From contig CAMDEX010000007.1 in the NCBI GenBank assembly GCA_945897075.1, forward strand, positions 1 to 57,169: a stretch of DNA of 57,169 nt. The letters run 5' to 3'. Under the pieces are notes generated by a model, which was not told the origin of the DNA, did not search any database, and saw only the letters and a program-made list of their open reading frames with translations. This document shows positions 37,314 through 45,603 of this stretch, one piece after another. This stretch comes from Litorilinea aerophila (lineage in GTDB: Bacteria > Chloroflexota > Anaerolineae > Caldilineales > Caldilineaceae). Each line of letters opens with the position of its first letter. Position 1 is the stretch's first letter. The position numbers were made by a program, and so were the translations under genes.

Positions 37314-37682
37314 TCATCCGACTGGCTGAAGTGCGTGACTGGCGTAAAGATTGCGGGCATTCTCTTTTATTTCGGCAATGAGGTGGTCGTCAATCATCAG
37401 TTCACCATTTTCACTATCCACATCAACAGCGCCGGCGATTCCAATCCGGCCCTGGCGACCACCGGACAGGATGACCGGTACACGCCAGTATACCCGATTG
37501 TCGCGCACGACCAATTCGTCTGGTGTTTCCCCGTGGAGAGACAGACCGACGTAATTGCCCATATAGATTCCGACCAGTTGTCGCGCGCGCGCCGCTGTTA
37601 TGCGCATTTCGGAAGTCGCTTGCACAGAGAATTCAAACAGACCTACTTCGGGCGCTGCAACGTCTTCAAGAATCACGCGCAT
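37314..37682 (-). CDS. Unknown 122-aa protein, paralogue 2 of 3
   Basis: Shares ITAARARQLVGIYMGNYVG, GETPDELVVRDNRVYWRVPV, LSGGRQGRIGIAGAVDVD and LIAEIKENAR with the flanking paralogues; closer to paralogue 3 than to paralogue 1. GGAGA lies before the ATG. The gene ends 33 bases before the start of paralogue 1, so the two could be cotranscribed. Function unknown. Confidence 0.72.
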   Translation of the reverse strand: MRVILEDVAAPEVGLFEFSVQATSEMRITAARARQLVGIYMGNYVGLSLHGETPDELVVRDNRVYWRVPVILSGGRQGRIGIAGAVDVDSENGELMIDDHLIAEIKENARNLYASHALQPVG

Positions 37683-37722
37683 TGAGGAATCTCCAGTCTA
37701 TACTTGACACAGTGAGATGTCG

Positions 37723-37881
37723 TTAGCGGGCTGATGGCTGAATGATAGCCGCCATCCGGTCATACTCCTCCCAGGCGACGAGGAAGCCGTCCCAGAGAAC
37801 GCGTTGGGGCGCGTCGGGGAAGGCGGGGTCGTTATTCCGTACCAGCGCAAGATCGATGTCACAAGCGGTAGTTGTGGGTAC
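37723..37881 (-). pseudogene. Remnant of partner gene Y, copy 2
   Basis: About 52 codons read VPTTTACDIDLALVRNND, then WDGFLVAWEEYDRMAAII-QPSAR and stop. The frame has no start; upstream it runs directly into the dispersed repeat at 37882-38061, which apparently replaced the 5' half. Together with copy 1 it shows that an X-Y gene pair was duplicated here and that both Y copies decayed while X survived. Confidence 0.55.
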
Positions 37882-38061
37882 ACGACGCAAGACCAGCGCA
37901 GGTTGAGTAGGCGTCGCATAAGAATGCGGGTGTTGTTTCCCGCCGTATCGAAACCCAGCGGGTAGAGACGAAATCAGCTACTTACCCGTTCGCTTGATTT
38001 CGATACGCCTCGAAGACGCAGAATCCGAAAGATTCTGACGGCTACTCAATCAGCGCTCACT
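37882..38061. repeat. Palindromic dispersed repeat, copy A (empty MITE site)
   Basis: A 180-base element with inverted character (GGTTGAGTAG near 37901, GGCTACTCAAT near 38040; GTATCGAAA facing TTTCGATAC). A second copy spans 45049-45470. Copy A carries a single ATTTCGATA (37997-38005) exactly where copy B is split by a 244-bp insertion. Confidence 0.75.
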
Positions 38062-38097
38062 GGCCTGGTTTGCACGCAATGCTGTGGCTTCGCCACC

Positions 38098-38466
38098 TTA
38101 TGCGATTGGCTCAGGAGTGGCACGGGCAACAAGACGGTGGGCATTGGCCTTAATCTCCGCAATCAGGGAATCGTATAACTGAAGTTTGCCTGTTTCGGTG
38201 TGTACATCAATCCTTCCCACCACACCGATACGGCCCGCCCTACCGCCTGACAAGATTACAGGTACGCGCCAGAATACGTCTTTGTCTCTGGCCACCAATT
38301 CGTCGGGTATATCTCCGTGCAATAGATCACCCACATAATTCATCAGATAGATACTCACCAATTGGCGCGCCCGGACAGGGGAAATTTGCAGGTCTGCCGC
38401 AATCCAGAGTTCCAATTTTGACGGAATGTTTTGAGGCTGGTGTATATTTTCTACTGTTAGCTGCAT
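38098..38466 (-). CDS. Unknown 122-aa protein, paralogue 3 of 3
   Basis: Shares ISPVRARQLVSIYLMNYVGD, GDIPDELVARDKDVFWRVPV, LSGGRAGRIGVVGRIDVHTE and LIAEIKANAHRL with paralogues 1 and 2. GGGAGAAG precedes the ATG. Its presumed partner gene is separated from it by the dispersed repeat at 37882-38061 and has lost its 5' part. Function unknown. Confidence 0.72.
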   Translation of the reverse strand: MQLTVENIHQPQNIPSKLELWIAADLQISPVRARQLVSIYLMNYVGDLLHGDIPDELVARDKDVFWRVPVILSGGRAGRIGVVGRIDVHTETGKLQLYDSLIAEIKANAHRLVARATPEPIA

Positions 38467-38609
38467 AATAGGCTTCTCCCGCGTTGCTTATAACAAAAAT
38501 TCTGTAGACATCATACCAGAGAGCGCGCAAGAAAATCAACTGAGTTGGAATTCCCCTGGAATTCAGGCCATTTTTGGTTCGTTTTCCCGCACCCACAGGA
38601 GCAACACCT

Positions 38610-41066
38610 ATGCAATCCCGCGCCCGACTCGTCGTCATCGGAGCTGGCATCGTCGGCTGTAGCGCCGTCTATCACCTGGCCCAGCGGGGCTGGCGCGATA
38701 TCCTCGTCATCGATCAGGGGCCGCTGCCGCGCACGGGCGGCTCCACCTCCCACGCGCCGGGGCTGATCTTTCAGACCAACTCGTCCAAGACGATGTGCCA
38801 GATCGCCCAGTACACGACGAAGTTCTACAGCCAGTTTGGCTGGGAGGGGCAGCCCTGTTTTTACCCCGTGGGCGGCATCGAAGTGGCAACCACCGAGGCG
38901 CGCTGGCAGGATTTGCACCGGCGGCTGGGCTGGGCCAAAGCCTATGGGTTGAAGGCCGCTCTGCTCTCCCCCGCCGAAGTACAAGCCAAAGTGCCGATCC
39001 TCGACCCGGCCACGATTCTGGGCGGCTATTGGGTGGAGGGCGACGGCATCGCCAAAGCCGTGAATGTCTGCGCGGCGATGAGCCAGGCCGCGACGGAGAT
39101 GGGCGCGGCCAAGTTTGAGGGCGGCGTGACCGTCACCGGTTTTGACATTCAGGGCGGAAAACTGCGCGCGGTGTTGACCGACAAGGGGCGCATCGAGACC
39201 GGCCAGGCGCTGATCTGCGCGGGCATCTGGGGGCCAAAAGTGGCGAAACTGGCGGGCGAGTCGGTGCCGCTGACGCCGGTGGAACACCAGTACGTCATTA
39301 CCGAGCCGCTGGCCGGGCTGGCCGGGGACGCCGACAAAGAGGTCGTCCACCCGATTCTGCGCCACCAGGACCACTCGATGTATTTGCGGCAGGTGGGCAA
39401 CCGCTACGCCATCGGCAGCTACCGCCACGCGCCGGTTCTGGTCGAGCCGGATGCTATAAAATCGCCCGCCCAGGCCAAAGTCATGCCCTCCATCCACGAC
39501 TTCACGCCGGACGATTTCACCGCTTCCCACGCCGAGGGTGTGCGCCTCTTTCCCGCCCTGGCTGGACTCAACTTTGAGTATTCGATCAACGGGATGTTCT
39601 CCTTTACGCCGGACGCAGGCTGTGTGGTGGGCCAATCCCAGAAGAGCGCGGGGCTGTGGATCGCCGAGGCGGTCTGGGTGACCCACGGCGGCGGGGTGGG
39701 CAAAGTTGTGGCCGATCTGATGAGCGACGGCGCGAGCGACTGGGACACCCGCCAGTTGGATATGCACCGCTTCCACAGTTTTGCGCACAGCCCGGCCTAC
39801 GTGCGCGAACGGGGGGCGCAGCAGTACCGGGAAGTCTACGATATCATCCATCCCAAACAGCAGATGGGCAGCCCGCGCAACCTGCGTCTTTCGCCCTGGC
39901 ACAGCCGTCTGGTGGAACAGAACGCCCACTTTTTCGAGGGTGTGGGCTGGGAACGTCCCCAGTGGATTGCAGCCAACGCCCGCCTGTTGGAGGAGTACAG
40001 CGTCCCCCAGCGCACAGGCTGGGCTGCCGAAAGTTGGTCACCCATCGAAGGTGCCGAACACCAGGCCACGCGCCAACGGGTTGCCCTTTTTGACTTGACC
40101 GCCTTCACCAAAATCGAAGTGGCTGGGCCGGGCAGCCTGGCCTTTCTGGAGCATCTCTGCGCCAACAAAATTGACCGGCCGCTGGGCAAAGTTGTCTATA
40201 CGGCGCTGCTCAACCACAAAGGCGGCATCGTATGCGACCTGACCGTCACGCGCACGGCAGCCGACAGCTTTCTCGTCCTCACCGGCGGCGGCGTGGGTAT
40301 GCACGATCTGGCCTGGCTGCGCCAGCACGCGCCGTCGGATGGATCGGTCACGATTACTGACGTGACCTCCCGCTACGCGGCGCTGGGTCTGTGGGGGCCG
40401 CGGGCCAGGGATGTGCTACAATCTGTCACAGAAGCGGATGTGAGCAACCGCGCTTTCCCTTATTTCAGCGCCCAGACGCTCTATATCGGCGTCATTCCGG
40501 TTCTGGCCGTGCGCGTCTCCTACGCGGGTGAATTGGGCTGGGAGCTTTACTGCCCGACCGAGTACGGTCTGGGTTTGTGGGATGCGCTGTGGGCTGCGGG
40601 TCAGCCGCACGGACTGATCGCGGCGGGGGGTGGAGCCTTCGATTCCTTGCGCCTGGAAAAGGGCTACCGGCTGTGGGGCGCGGACATCCACACGGAATAC
40701 AACCCCTACGAGGCCGGGCTGGAGTGGGCCGTGCGCTTTGACAAAGGCGACTTTCTGGGCCGGGATGCGCTGCTGCATAGCAAAACCCAGGGCATCAGCC
40801 GCAAACTCTGCTGCCTGACGCTGGACGATCCCAGCGCGGTGGCCCTGGGTTACGAGCCGATCCTGTGGGGCGAAGAGGCGCTGGGCTATGTCACCAGCGC
40901 CAACTACGGCTATTCTGTGGGCAAATACATCCTCTACGGCTACCTGCCCCTGGAATTCGTCGCGCCGGGCACGCAGGTAGACATCGAGTATTTCGGCAAG
41001 CGTTACACAGCCACAGTCTGCGCCGAGCCGCTGTATGACGCGGGGATGATGAAGTTGAAGGGATGA
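38610..41066 (+). CDS. Dimethylglycine/sarcosine dehydrogenase-like FAD-GcvT protein
   Basis: An 818-aa two-domain enzyme. The N-terminal DAO-type FAD domain starts LVVIGAGIVGCSAVYHLAQR; GSTSHAPGLI holds H48, equivalent to the histidine that binds FAD covalently in dimethylglycine dehydrogenase. From about residue 430 (MGSPRNLRLSPWH) a FAO_M linker leads to a GCV_T domain (VEVAGPGSLAFLEHL, SYAGELGWELYCP, GLEWAVRFDKGDFLGRDAL). The fusion oxidises an N-methyl glycine derivative and passes the methylene group to folate in one chain. The ATG at 38610 has AGGAG upstream; the 12-codon longer frame lacks one. The MFS transporter gene starts 107 bases after the stop. Confidence 0.9.
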   Translation: MQSRARLVVIGAGIVGCSAVYHLAQRGWRDILVIDQGPLPRTGGSTSHAPGLIFQTNSSKTMCQIAQYTTKFYSQFGWEGQPCFYPVGGIEVATTEARWQDLHRRLGWAKAYGLKAALLSPAEVQAKVPILDPATILGGYWVEGDGIAKAVNVCAAMSQAATEMGAAKFEGGVTVTGFDIQGGKLRAVLTDKGRIETGQALICAGIWGPKVAKLAGESVPLTPVEHQYVITEPLAGLAGDADKEVVHPILRHQDHSMYLRQVGNRYAIGSYRHAPVLVEPDAIKSPAQAKVMPSIHDFTPDDFTASHAEGVRLFPALAGLNFEYSINGMFSFTPDAGCVVGQSQKSAGLWIAEAVWVTHGGGVGKVVADLMSDGASDWDTRQLDMHRFHSFAHSPAYVRERGAQQYREVYDIIHPKQQMGSPRNLRLSPWHSRLVEQNAHFFEGVGWERPQWIAANARLLEEYSVPQRTGWAAESWSPIEGAEHQATRQRVALFDLTAFTKIEVAGPGSLAFLEHLCANKIDRPLGKVVYTALLNHKGGIVCDLTVTRTAADSFLVLTGGGVGMHDLAWLRQHAPSDGSVTITDVTSRYAALGLWGPRARDVLQSVTEADVSNRAFPYFSAQTLYIGVIPVLAVRVSYAGELGWELYCPTEYGLGLWDALWAAGQPHGLIAAGGGAFDSLRLEKGYRLWGADIHTEYNPYEAGLEWAVRFDKGDFLGRDALLHSKTQGISRKLCCLTLDDPSAVALGYEPILWGEEALGYVTSANYGYSVGKYILYGYLPLEFVAPGTQVDIEYFGKRYTATVCAEPLYDAGMMKLKG

Positions 41067-41160
41067 TGGGGATTGGGGACTGGGGATTGGAGATCGGAAG
41101 TCGCCAGTCGCCTGTCCCCAGTCGTCAGTCGCCAGTCGCCAGTCGCCAGTACCCAACCCA
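41067..41160. repeat. Inverted heptamer repeat block before the MFS gene
   Basis: GGGGATT/GGGGACT units (41069-41095) face CCAGTCG/CCAGTCGT units (41103-41150), forming a long imperfect hairpin. The block is open in the frame of the transporter, which is why a much earlier start codon seems possible there. Confidence 0.75.
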
Positions 41161-41173
41161 AAGGCCCTCCCCC

Positions 41174-42370
41174 GTGCCCAATCTGCTCCTACTCACCGGT
41201 ATTATCGGTCTGGTCTATCTCTCCATCGGTCTTAGTTCTCCACTGATTACCCTCTACCTGAAGGATTTGGGGGCCAGCTACTGGCAAATATCTCTGATAC
41301 TGACCAGCTTTTCGGCCACGGCGCTCCTCAGCAACTACGCTTGGGGCTGGGTATCGGATCGCTTTGGCCGCCGCAAACCGATCCTCCTGGTCGGTCTGCT
41401 GGGGCTGGCCGTGGCCTATTGGCAGCTAAGCCGGGTGCCCGACGCCAACATTGCCTGGAGTATCCGGGTATTGGAAGGCGTGGCCGCCGCCGCCTATGCC
41501 ACCCCCAGTCTGGCGTTGATGGGCGATCTGCTGGCAGGGACAGGCCAGCGCGGGCGGCGTATGGGCTTCTACCGGGGCAGCGCGTCGATGATGTTTGCCG
41601 TGGGGGCCTTCTTCGGCGGTGCGCTGGCCGACCGCGCTTCCATCCCTGTGGTTCTCAGCGTCTGCGCGGCCGTCTATCTGACAGCGGCCTTCTTTACGCT
41701 CTTCGTGCGCGAAATCCCCCCGGCGCAGAAAGTTGTTGCCGTGGAGACGCCCCAGACCCCGCCCTCGCCGACGACAGCGGAGCGTCAGTTGCCCTGGCTC
41801 TTTCTGCTGGGCGCGATGCTGTGGACCGCGGCCCACGGCGCAGGCGCTTCGATGTGGCCCAATTATATGGCTTCCTTTGACTATACGAAGACTGAAATCA
41901 CCCGGCTCTGGAGTCTGGCCGCGCTGGTGGAGTTTCCTTCGATGGCCGTGGCTGGGATGGCTTCCGACATCTTCGGGCGCGCGCCGCTGCTCTTTGCGGG
42001 CGGCGCTTTTGCCGCCATCGTCCACATCGGCTACGTCACCCTGGCCGCCCTCCTCCCCGCGCTGCTGGTGATTCAGGTCATCCGGGGTTTTGCCTTTGGC
42101 AGTTTCACCACGACGGGTATGACTTTCGTGGCCGATTGGGGCGGCCAGCAGCGGCGCGGGCGCAACAGCGGTGTCTACAACGCGGCCAACGGCGCGGGCG
42201 GGCTGATCGGCACATTCCTGGGCGGGACAATTGTGCAGTTGCTCGGTTTCGGCTCGCTCTACACAGTCTGCGCCCTCTTTGCCGCGGGCAGCGCCATCGC
42301 CTTCCTGCTCCTGCGCCGCCAACAGCAAAAGAAGAAAGACGAAGCATTGACAAAAGTTGGTGTGTACTGA
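41174..42370 (+). CDS. MFS transporter
   Basis: A 398-aa inner-membrane transporter with about 12 helices. I use GTG at 41174 (VPNLLLLTGIIGLVY), which has AAAGG upstream; the ATG at 41063 would add 37 residues made wholly of repeat. The helix 2-3 loop holds the MFS signature variant GWVSDRFGRRKPIL, and a second copy MASDIFGRAPLL follows helix 8. The central loop (about residues 185-215) is Pro/Thr-rich. Its place after a dimethylglycine-dehydrogenase-like gene suggests uptake of a methylated amine or a sugar-related acid, but the substrate cannot be read. Twin hairpin repeats follow. Confidence 0.85.
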   Translation: MPNLLLLTGIIGLVYLSIGLSSPLITLYLKDLGASYWQISLILTSFSATALLSNYAWGWVSDRFGRRKPILLVGLLGLAVAYWQLSRVPDANIAWSIRVLEGVAAAAYATPSLALMGDLLAGTGQRGRRMGFYRGSASMMFAVGAFFGGALADRASIPVVLSVCAAVYLTAAFFTLFVREIPPAQKVVAVETPQTPPSPTTAERQLPWLFLLGAMLWTAAHGAGASMWPNYMASFDYTKTEITRLWSLAALVEFPSMAVAGMASDIFGRAPLLFAGGAFAAIVHIGYVTLAALLPALLVIQVIRGFAFGSFTTTGMTFVADWGGQQRRGRNSGVYNAANGAGGLIGTFLGGTIVQLLGFGSLYTVCALFAAGSAIAFLLLRRQQQKKKDEALTKVGVY

Positions 42371-42374
42371 AACC

Positions 42375-42550
42375 AACCACAAAGACACAAAGACACGAAG
42401 GAGAACAAAAAATTCCCCTCCCCCTTTGTGTCTTTGTGACTTTGTGGTTGAAAAGTTGGCCCATACGAACCACAAAGACACAAAGACACGAAGACAGGAA
42501 GAAGAACAAAAAATTCCTCTCCCCCTTTGTGTCTTTGTGACTTTGTGGTT
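42375..42550. repeat. Twin AACCACAAAGACACAAAG hairpins
   Basis: Two nearly identical units (42375-42450 and 42468-42550), each with AACCACAAAGACACAAAGAC on the left and its imperfect complement CTTTGTGTCTTTGTG...GTGGTT on the right. The loop in each contains AAAAAATTCC. This is a widely seen type of environmental-genome palindrome, here duplicated head to tail. Confidence 0.8.
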
Positions 42551-42596
42551 GAAACTGTCCGCAAAATCCGCGTTCCATTTTTCCCGGAGGTGTGAA

Positions 42597-43847
42597 ATGA
42601 TCCGTATCGGTATCGTCGGCTGTGGCCGCATCCTCAACGCCCATTTGCACGGCTATCGCAAGCTGCGCGAGGCGGGCATAGACAACTTCCGCATCACAGC
42701 GCTGGTGGCGCGTACTATTGACGACGCGCTGATGTTCCGCAAACGGGGCGAAGGGCCGCCCCCCCGTCCACCCGTCCTGCCCAACGACTCCGGCGACCCC
42801 CTCGGTGCGCCCCACATCTGGCTGGATGACTTCCAGCCGGACACAGAGGTGGCTGTCTTCAGCGACTACCGCGCGATGATCGCCGCCGGGGTTGTGGATG
42901 CGGTCAATGACTTCACGACGCTGGCCCTCCATCACCAAGTCGGCGCGGCCAGCCTGGACGCAGGTCTGCATCTGCTCACCCAAAAACCCCTGGCCGTTTC
43001 GGTCAAAGCCGCCCGTCTGCTGGTAGAGAAAGCCCAAGCGAACGGGCTGACCTTTGGCGTCTTTGAAAATGTGCGCCAGGGCGAACGGGTGCGCGCTGCG
43101 GCCTGGGCCGTGGAGAGCGGGCAGATCGGCCAGTTGCAGATGGCCCTGCTCGGCGGCATCGGCGGTTTCTGGTCGCCGGATGTGATTGTGGCCGAGACGC
43201 CCTGGCGACATCGCAAAGTGCTGGGTGGCGGCGGTGGGGCCATTGACATCGGCGTTCACGTCATGCACATGCTACGCCACATCTGCGGCGAAGTGACCAG
43301 CGTCAGCGGCACGGTGCGCACCTTCGAGCCGACCCGCTATCTGCACGGCGACCCGGCCAGCGGTGTCAGCGTGCAGGCGGATGTGGACGATACGTATATG
43401 GCAACTGTCACCACCGAGCGGGGCGCGCTGGCCCAGATGCTCTGGTCGTGGGCGGGCCACGGCGAGGCCACCAGTTTTCCCGGCGGGACAATCTTTTATG
43501 GCAGCGCGGGCTGTATCAAAGGCGGCGAGATTATTTTGGACGACGGCAGTCGGCGCAATCTGCTGGATGCCTATCGCAGCGAAACGCCCGCGGCTGTGCG
43601 CGCCCGCCACTTCCCGCACGGCCTGGACGATGCCTTTGCCGTCTCCCAACTGGACTGGTTGGAGGCGATTGGCCGCGGCGAGGACCCGGAAACCAGCGGC
43701 GTCGAGGGTCTGCGCGACCTGGCCGCGGCCTTCGCCATCATCGAATCCTCGCACCTGGGCCGCACAGTCACGCTGGACGAGATGCTCAGCGGCGCAGTAG
43801 ATGGCTACCAGCGGGAGATTGATGAGTATTACGGGATTGGGGATTAG
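42597..43847 (+). CDS. Gfo/Idh/MocA family oxidoreductase
   Basis: A 416-aa NAD(P)-dependent dehydrogenase. It starts MIRIGIVGCGRILNAHLHGY (Rossmann GCGRI); CCGGAGG precedes the ATG. The usual EKP catalytic motif is replaced by TQKP (Q129, K130, P131), so the lysine is kept. GGGGGAIDIGVHVMHML gives the dimer/active-site region with the conserved histidines. An insertion of about 30 residues after residue 50 (RKRGEGPPPRPPVLPN) is unusual. The substrate is probably a sugar, inositol or polyol derivative; the gene is next to a second, damaged member of the same family. Confidence 0.88.
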   Translation: MIRIGIVGCGRILNAHLHGYRKLREAGIDNFRITALVARTIDDALMFRKRGEGPPPRPPVLPNDSGDPLGAPHIWLDDFQPDTEVAVFSDYRAMIAAGVVDAVNDFTTLALHHQVGAASLDAGLHLLTQKPLAVSVKAARLLVEKAQANGLTFGVFENVRQGERVRAAAWAVESGQIGQLQMALLGGIGGFWSPDVIVAETPWRHRKVLGGGGGAIDIGVHVMHMLRHICGEVTSVSGTVRTFEPTRYLHGDPASGVSVQADVDDTYMATVTTERGALAQMLWSWAGHGEATSFPGGTIFYGSAGCIKGGEIILDDGSRRNLLDAYRSETPAAVRARHFPHGLDDAFAVSQLDWLEAIGRGEDPETSGVEGLRDLAAAFAIIESSHLGRTVTLDEMLSGAVDGYQREIDEYYGIGD

Positions 43848-43918
43848 GGACTGGGGACTGGAGATTGGGAGATTGGGAGATTGGATCGATCACACCAATC
43901 TCTTAATCTCTTAATCTC
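43838..43918. repeat. Inverted heptamer repeat between Gfo/Idh genes
   Basis: GGGGATTAGGGACTGGGGAC and GATTGGGA units run to 43885, then CCAATCTCTTAATCTCTTAA forms the opposite arm. It overlaps the last codons of the upstream gene (GIGD*), so those residues may be repeat-derived. Confidence 0.75.
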
Positions 43919-43971
43919 CGCCCCCTCAATCCCCTTCCTTTTATACATCTTCACACCACAAAGGATGCCCA

Positions 43972-45002
43972 ATGAAACGCATCGGAATCGTCGGCGCGGG
44001 GGCCATCGCCCGCACCCACGCCGACCGGCTGAAAAAGATGGCTGGTATTGAACTGGCCGGCTACTACGACATCTTCCCGGAGGCAGCGCAACGAGCCGTG
44101 GAGCAGTTCGGCGGAAAGGTCTACCCGTCGCTGGACAGCCTGTTGGATGATGTGGATTATGTGGACATTTGTACCACCGCCAACGCGCACAAAGAACCGG
44201 TGCTGGCTGCGCTGGAAGCGGCGTGCCGGCCGTCGTCGAGAAACCCCTGGCCCGCCATCTGGCCGACTGTTACGAAATTGTCGAGGCCCAGGCCCGCACG
44301 GGTACACCCCTCTTTGTGGCCCAGGTGGTGCGCTTCTTCCCCCCATTTGCCACGGCCAAAGCAACACTGGACAGCGGAGCCATCGGCGCGCCGGGGACGA
44401 TCCGCACAGTGCGCGGCGGCAGCCCGCCCGGTGGCGGCGGCTGGGGTAGCGCGTCCAGCGCCCGCAGCTACTACAACGACTTTGACAAGAGCGGCGTCGT
44501 CATTCTGGACGTGAGCATCCACGACATCGACTACCAGCGCTGGTGCTTTGGCGAGGTGGATCGGGTTTTTGCGCGCGGGCTGCGCTTTGCGGGCAAGAAT
44601 CCAAAAGATCACGCGCTGATCAGCCTACGTTTTGCCAACGGGGCCATCGGCCACGTCGAGGGCAGTTGGGCTTACCCGCCCGGTCTCTGGCGCACCCGCA
44701 TCGAAATGGCGGGCACGGCCGGTCTGCTCGAATGGGATTCGCTCGATCAGCAGCCGGTGGAGTGGCGCATCCAGCCCGACGCCGACAGCCCGGCAGTCAG
44801 CGGCTCTGCTTCGCCCCTGGCAGATACGGATGATCCCTACTACCGGGAACTGGCCCACTTTATCGACGCAGTGGAGAACGACAAACCCCTCTCCGTCACC
44901 GCCTACGACGGGCTGATGGCGGTCAAAATCTGCCTGGCCGCGATTGAGTCCGAGCGGCGGGGCGAGGCGGTGCGGATTGAGGGGTTTGAAGAAGTGCTAT
45001 AG
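43972..45002 (+). pseudogene. Gfo/Idh/MocA oxidoreductase, single-base frameshift
   Basis: The first 80 residues (MKRIGIVGAGAIARTHADRL ... HKEPVLAALEA) are a normal Rossmann half. At about 44220 the frame must change: GAAGCGGCGTGCC would need one more G to read EAGVPAVVEKPLA. The second half then continues in the +1 frame through EKP, YYNDFDKSGVVILDVSIHDID and on to a stop at 45002. Intact, the protein would be about 343 aa. Either a real inactivating deletion or an assembly error; a single read-level check decides. Neighbouring genes suggest sugar-acid or polyol metabolism. Confidence 0.85.
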
Positions 45003-45048
45003 CGGGTGCGTATTTCGTACTGCGTATTGCGTATTTCAGATCGGGTAA

Positions 45049-45470
45049 ACGATGCAAGACTAGCGCCGGTTGAGCGGTGCCCTTGAGCTTTGTCGAAGGG
45101 TAGGCGGGTGCTGTTTCCCGCCGTATCGAAACCAAGCGGGTGGGAAGATCGGCCACTTTACCCGTTCGCTTGATTTCGATAGGGTGCAGTTGCTCTTATC
45201 TTTCAGAACAAACGTTCGGAAAAAAAATTGTAGTGATCAGCGACAATATGGAATGAGAAGCGGCATTTTTGGTCAAAGCCTACCGAGCGTCGGCGCAAAA
45301 TCACCGTTTTTCCATTTCACCATCTCGCTGACCAGTACAATTTTTGCAAAATTTAGAGCAAACTGTGCAAAACTATCGCCCTTTTTTACAGAACACTTGT
45401 GCTAAAGATAAGAGCAACTGCACCCATTTCGATACGCCTCGAAGACTCGGCTACTCAATCTGCGCTCACT
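45049..45470. repeat. Palindromic dispersed repeat, copy B (split by MITE)
   Basis: Homologous to 37882-38061: shared blocks include GCAAGAC-AGCGC, TGTTTCCCGCCGTATCGAAA, CCCGTTCGCTTGATTTCGAT and CGCCTCGAAGAC. Copy B is interrupted at 45182-45425. It also holds an extra CCCTTGAGCTTTGTCGAAGG segment. No gene is seen in 45003-45479. Confidence 0.75.
45182..45425. mobile_element. MITE-like element with 22-bp TIRs and 9-bp TSD
   Basis: The ends 45182-45203 and 45404-45425 are perfect 22-base inverted repeats beginning GGGTGCAGTTGCTCTTATC. ATTTCGATA occurs directly on both sides (45173-45181 and 45426-45434), a 9-base target duplication. Copy A of the host repeat has that 9-mer only once, at the equivalent point. 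The 200-base interior is AT-rich and has no reading frame, so the element must be moved by a transposase encoded elsewhere. Its ends do not match those of the nearby IS (TAATGCTGCTAAGA). Confidence 0.9.
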
Positions 45471-45479
45471 TCCGCTTTC

Positions 45480-45572
45480 TCACGCCCACGCCAGCGCCGG
45501 GTCGACATAGGCCAGCCACTCGCCGCCGCTGGCAGTCAGCAGGATGCTGGCGTTCCCAGGAGTACCCGCGTA
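45480..45572 (-). pseudogene. C-terminal relic of an unknown protein
   Basis: Thirty codons on the minus strand read YAGTPGNASILLTASGGEWL, then AYVDPALAWA and stop. The composition and codon use look coding, but the frame upstream runs into the repeat half-copy and the left end of the IS. It is probably the end of a gene removed or displaced by the insertion-associated rearrangement. Too short to name. Confidence 0.4.
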
Positions 45573-45603
45573 AGTCCTAAATTTGTAGGTGCGGTTTGTA
45601 ACC

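Noticed and set aside
38511..39929. A 472-codon frame antisense to the FAD-GcvT gene
   Set aside because: Composition is typical of a reverse-complement shadow (His/Arg/Gly-rich) and no domain is visible.
41063..41173. N-terminal 37 residues of the MFS protein from the first ATG
   Set aside because: Entirely translated heptamer repeat; the GTG at 41174 gives a normal first membrane helix.
45182..45425. Small RNA or attenuator from the long terminal complementarity
   Set aside because: The 9-bp direct duplication and the uninterrupted sister repeat at 37882-38061 show it is an insertion.
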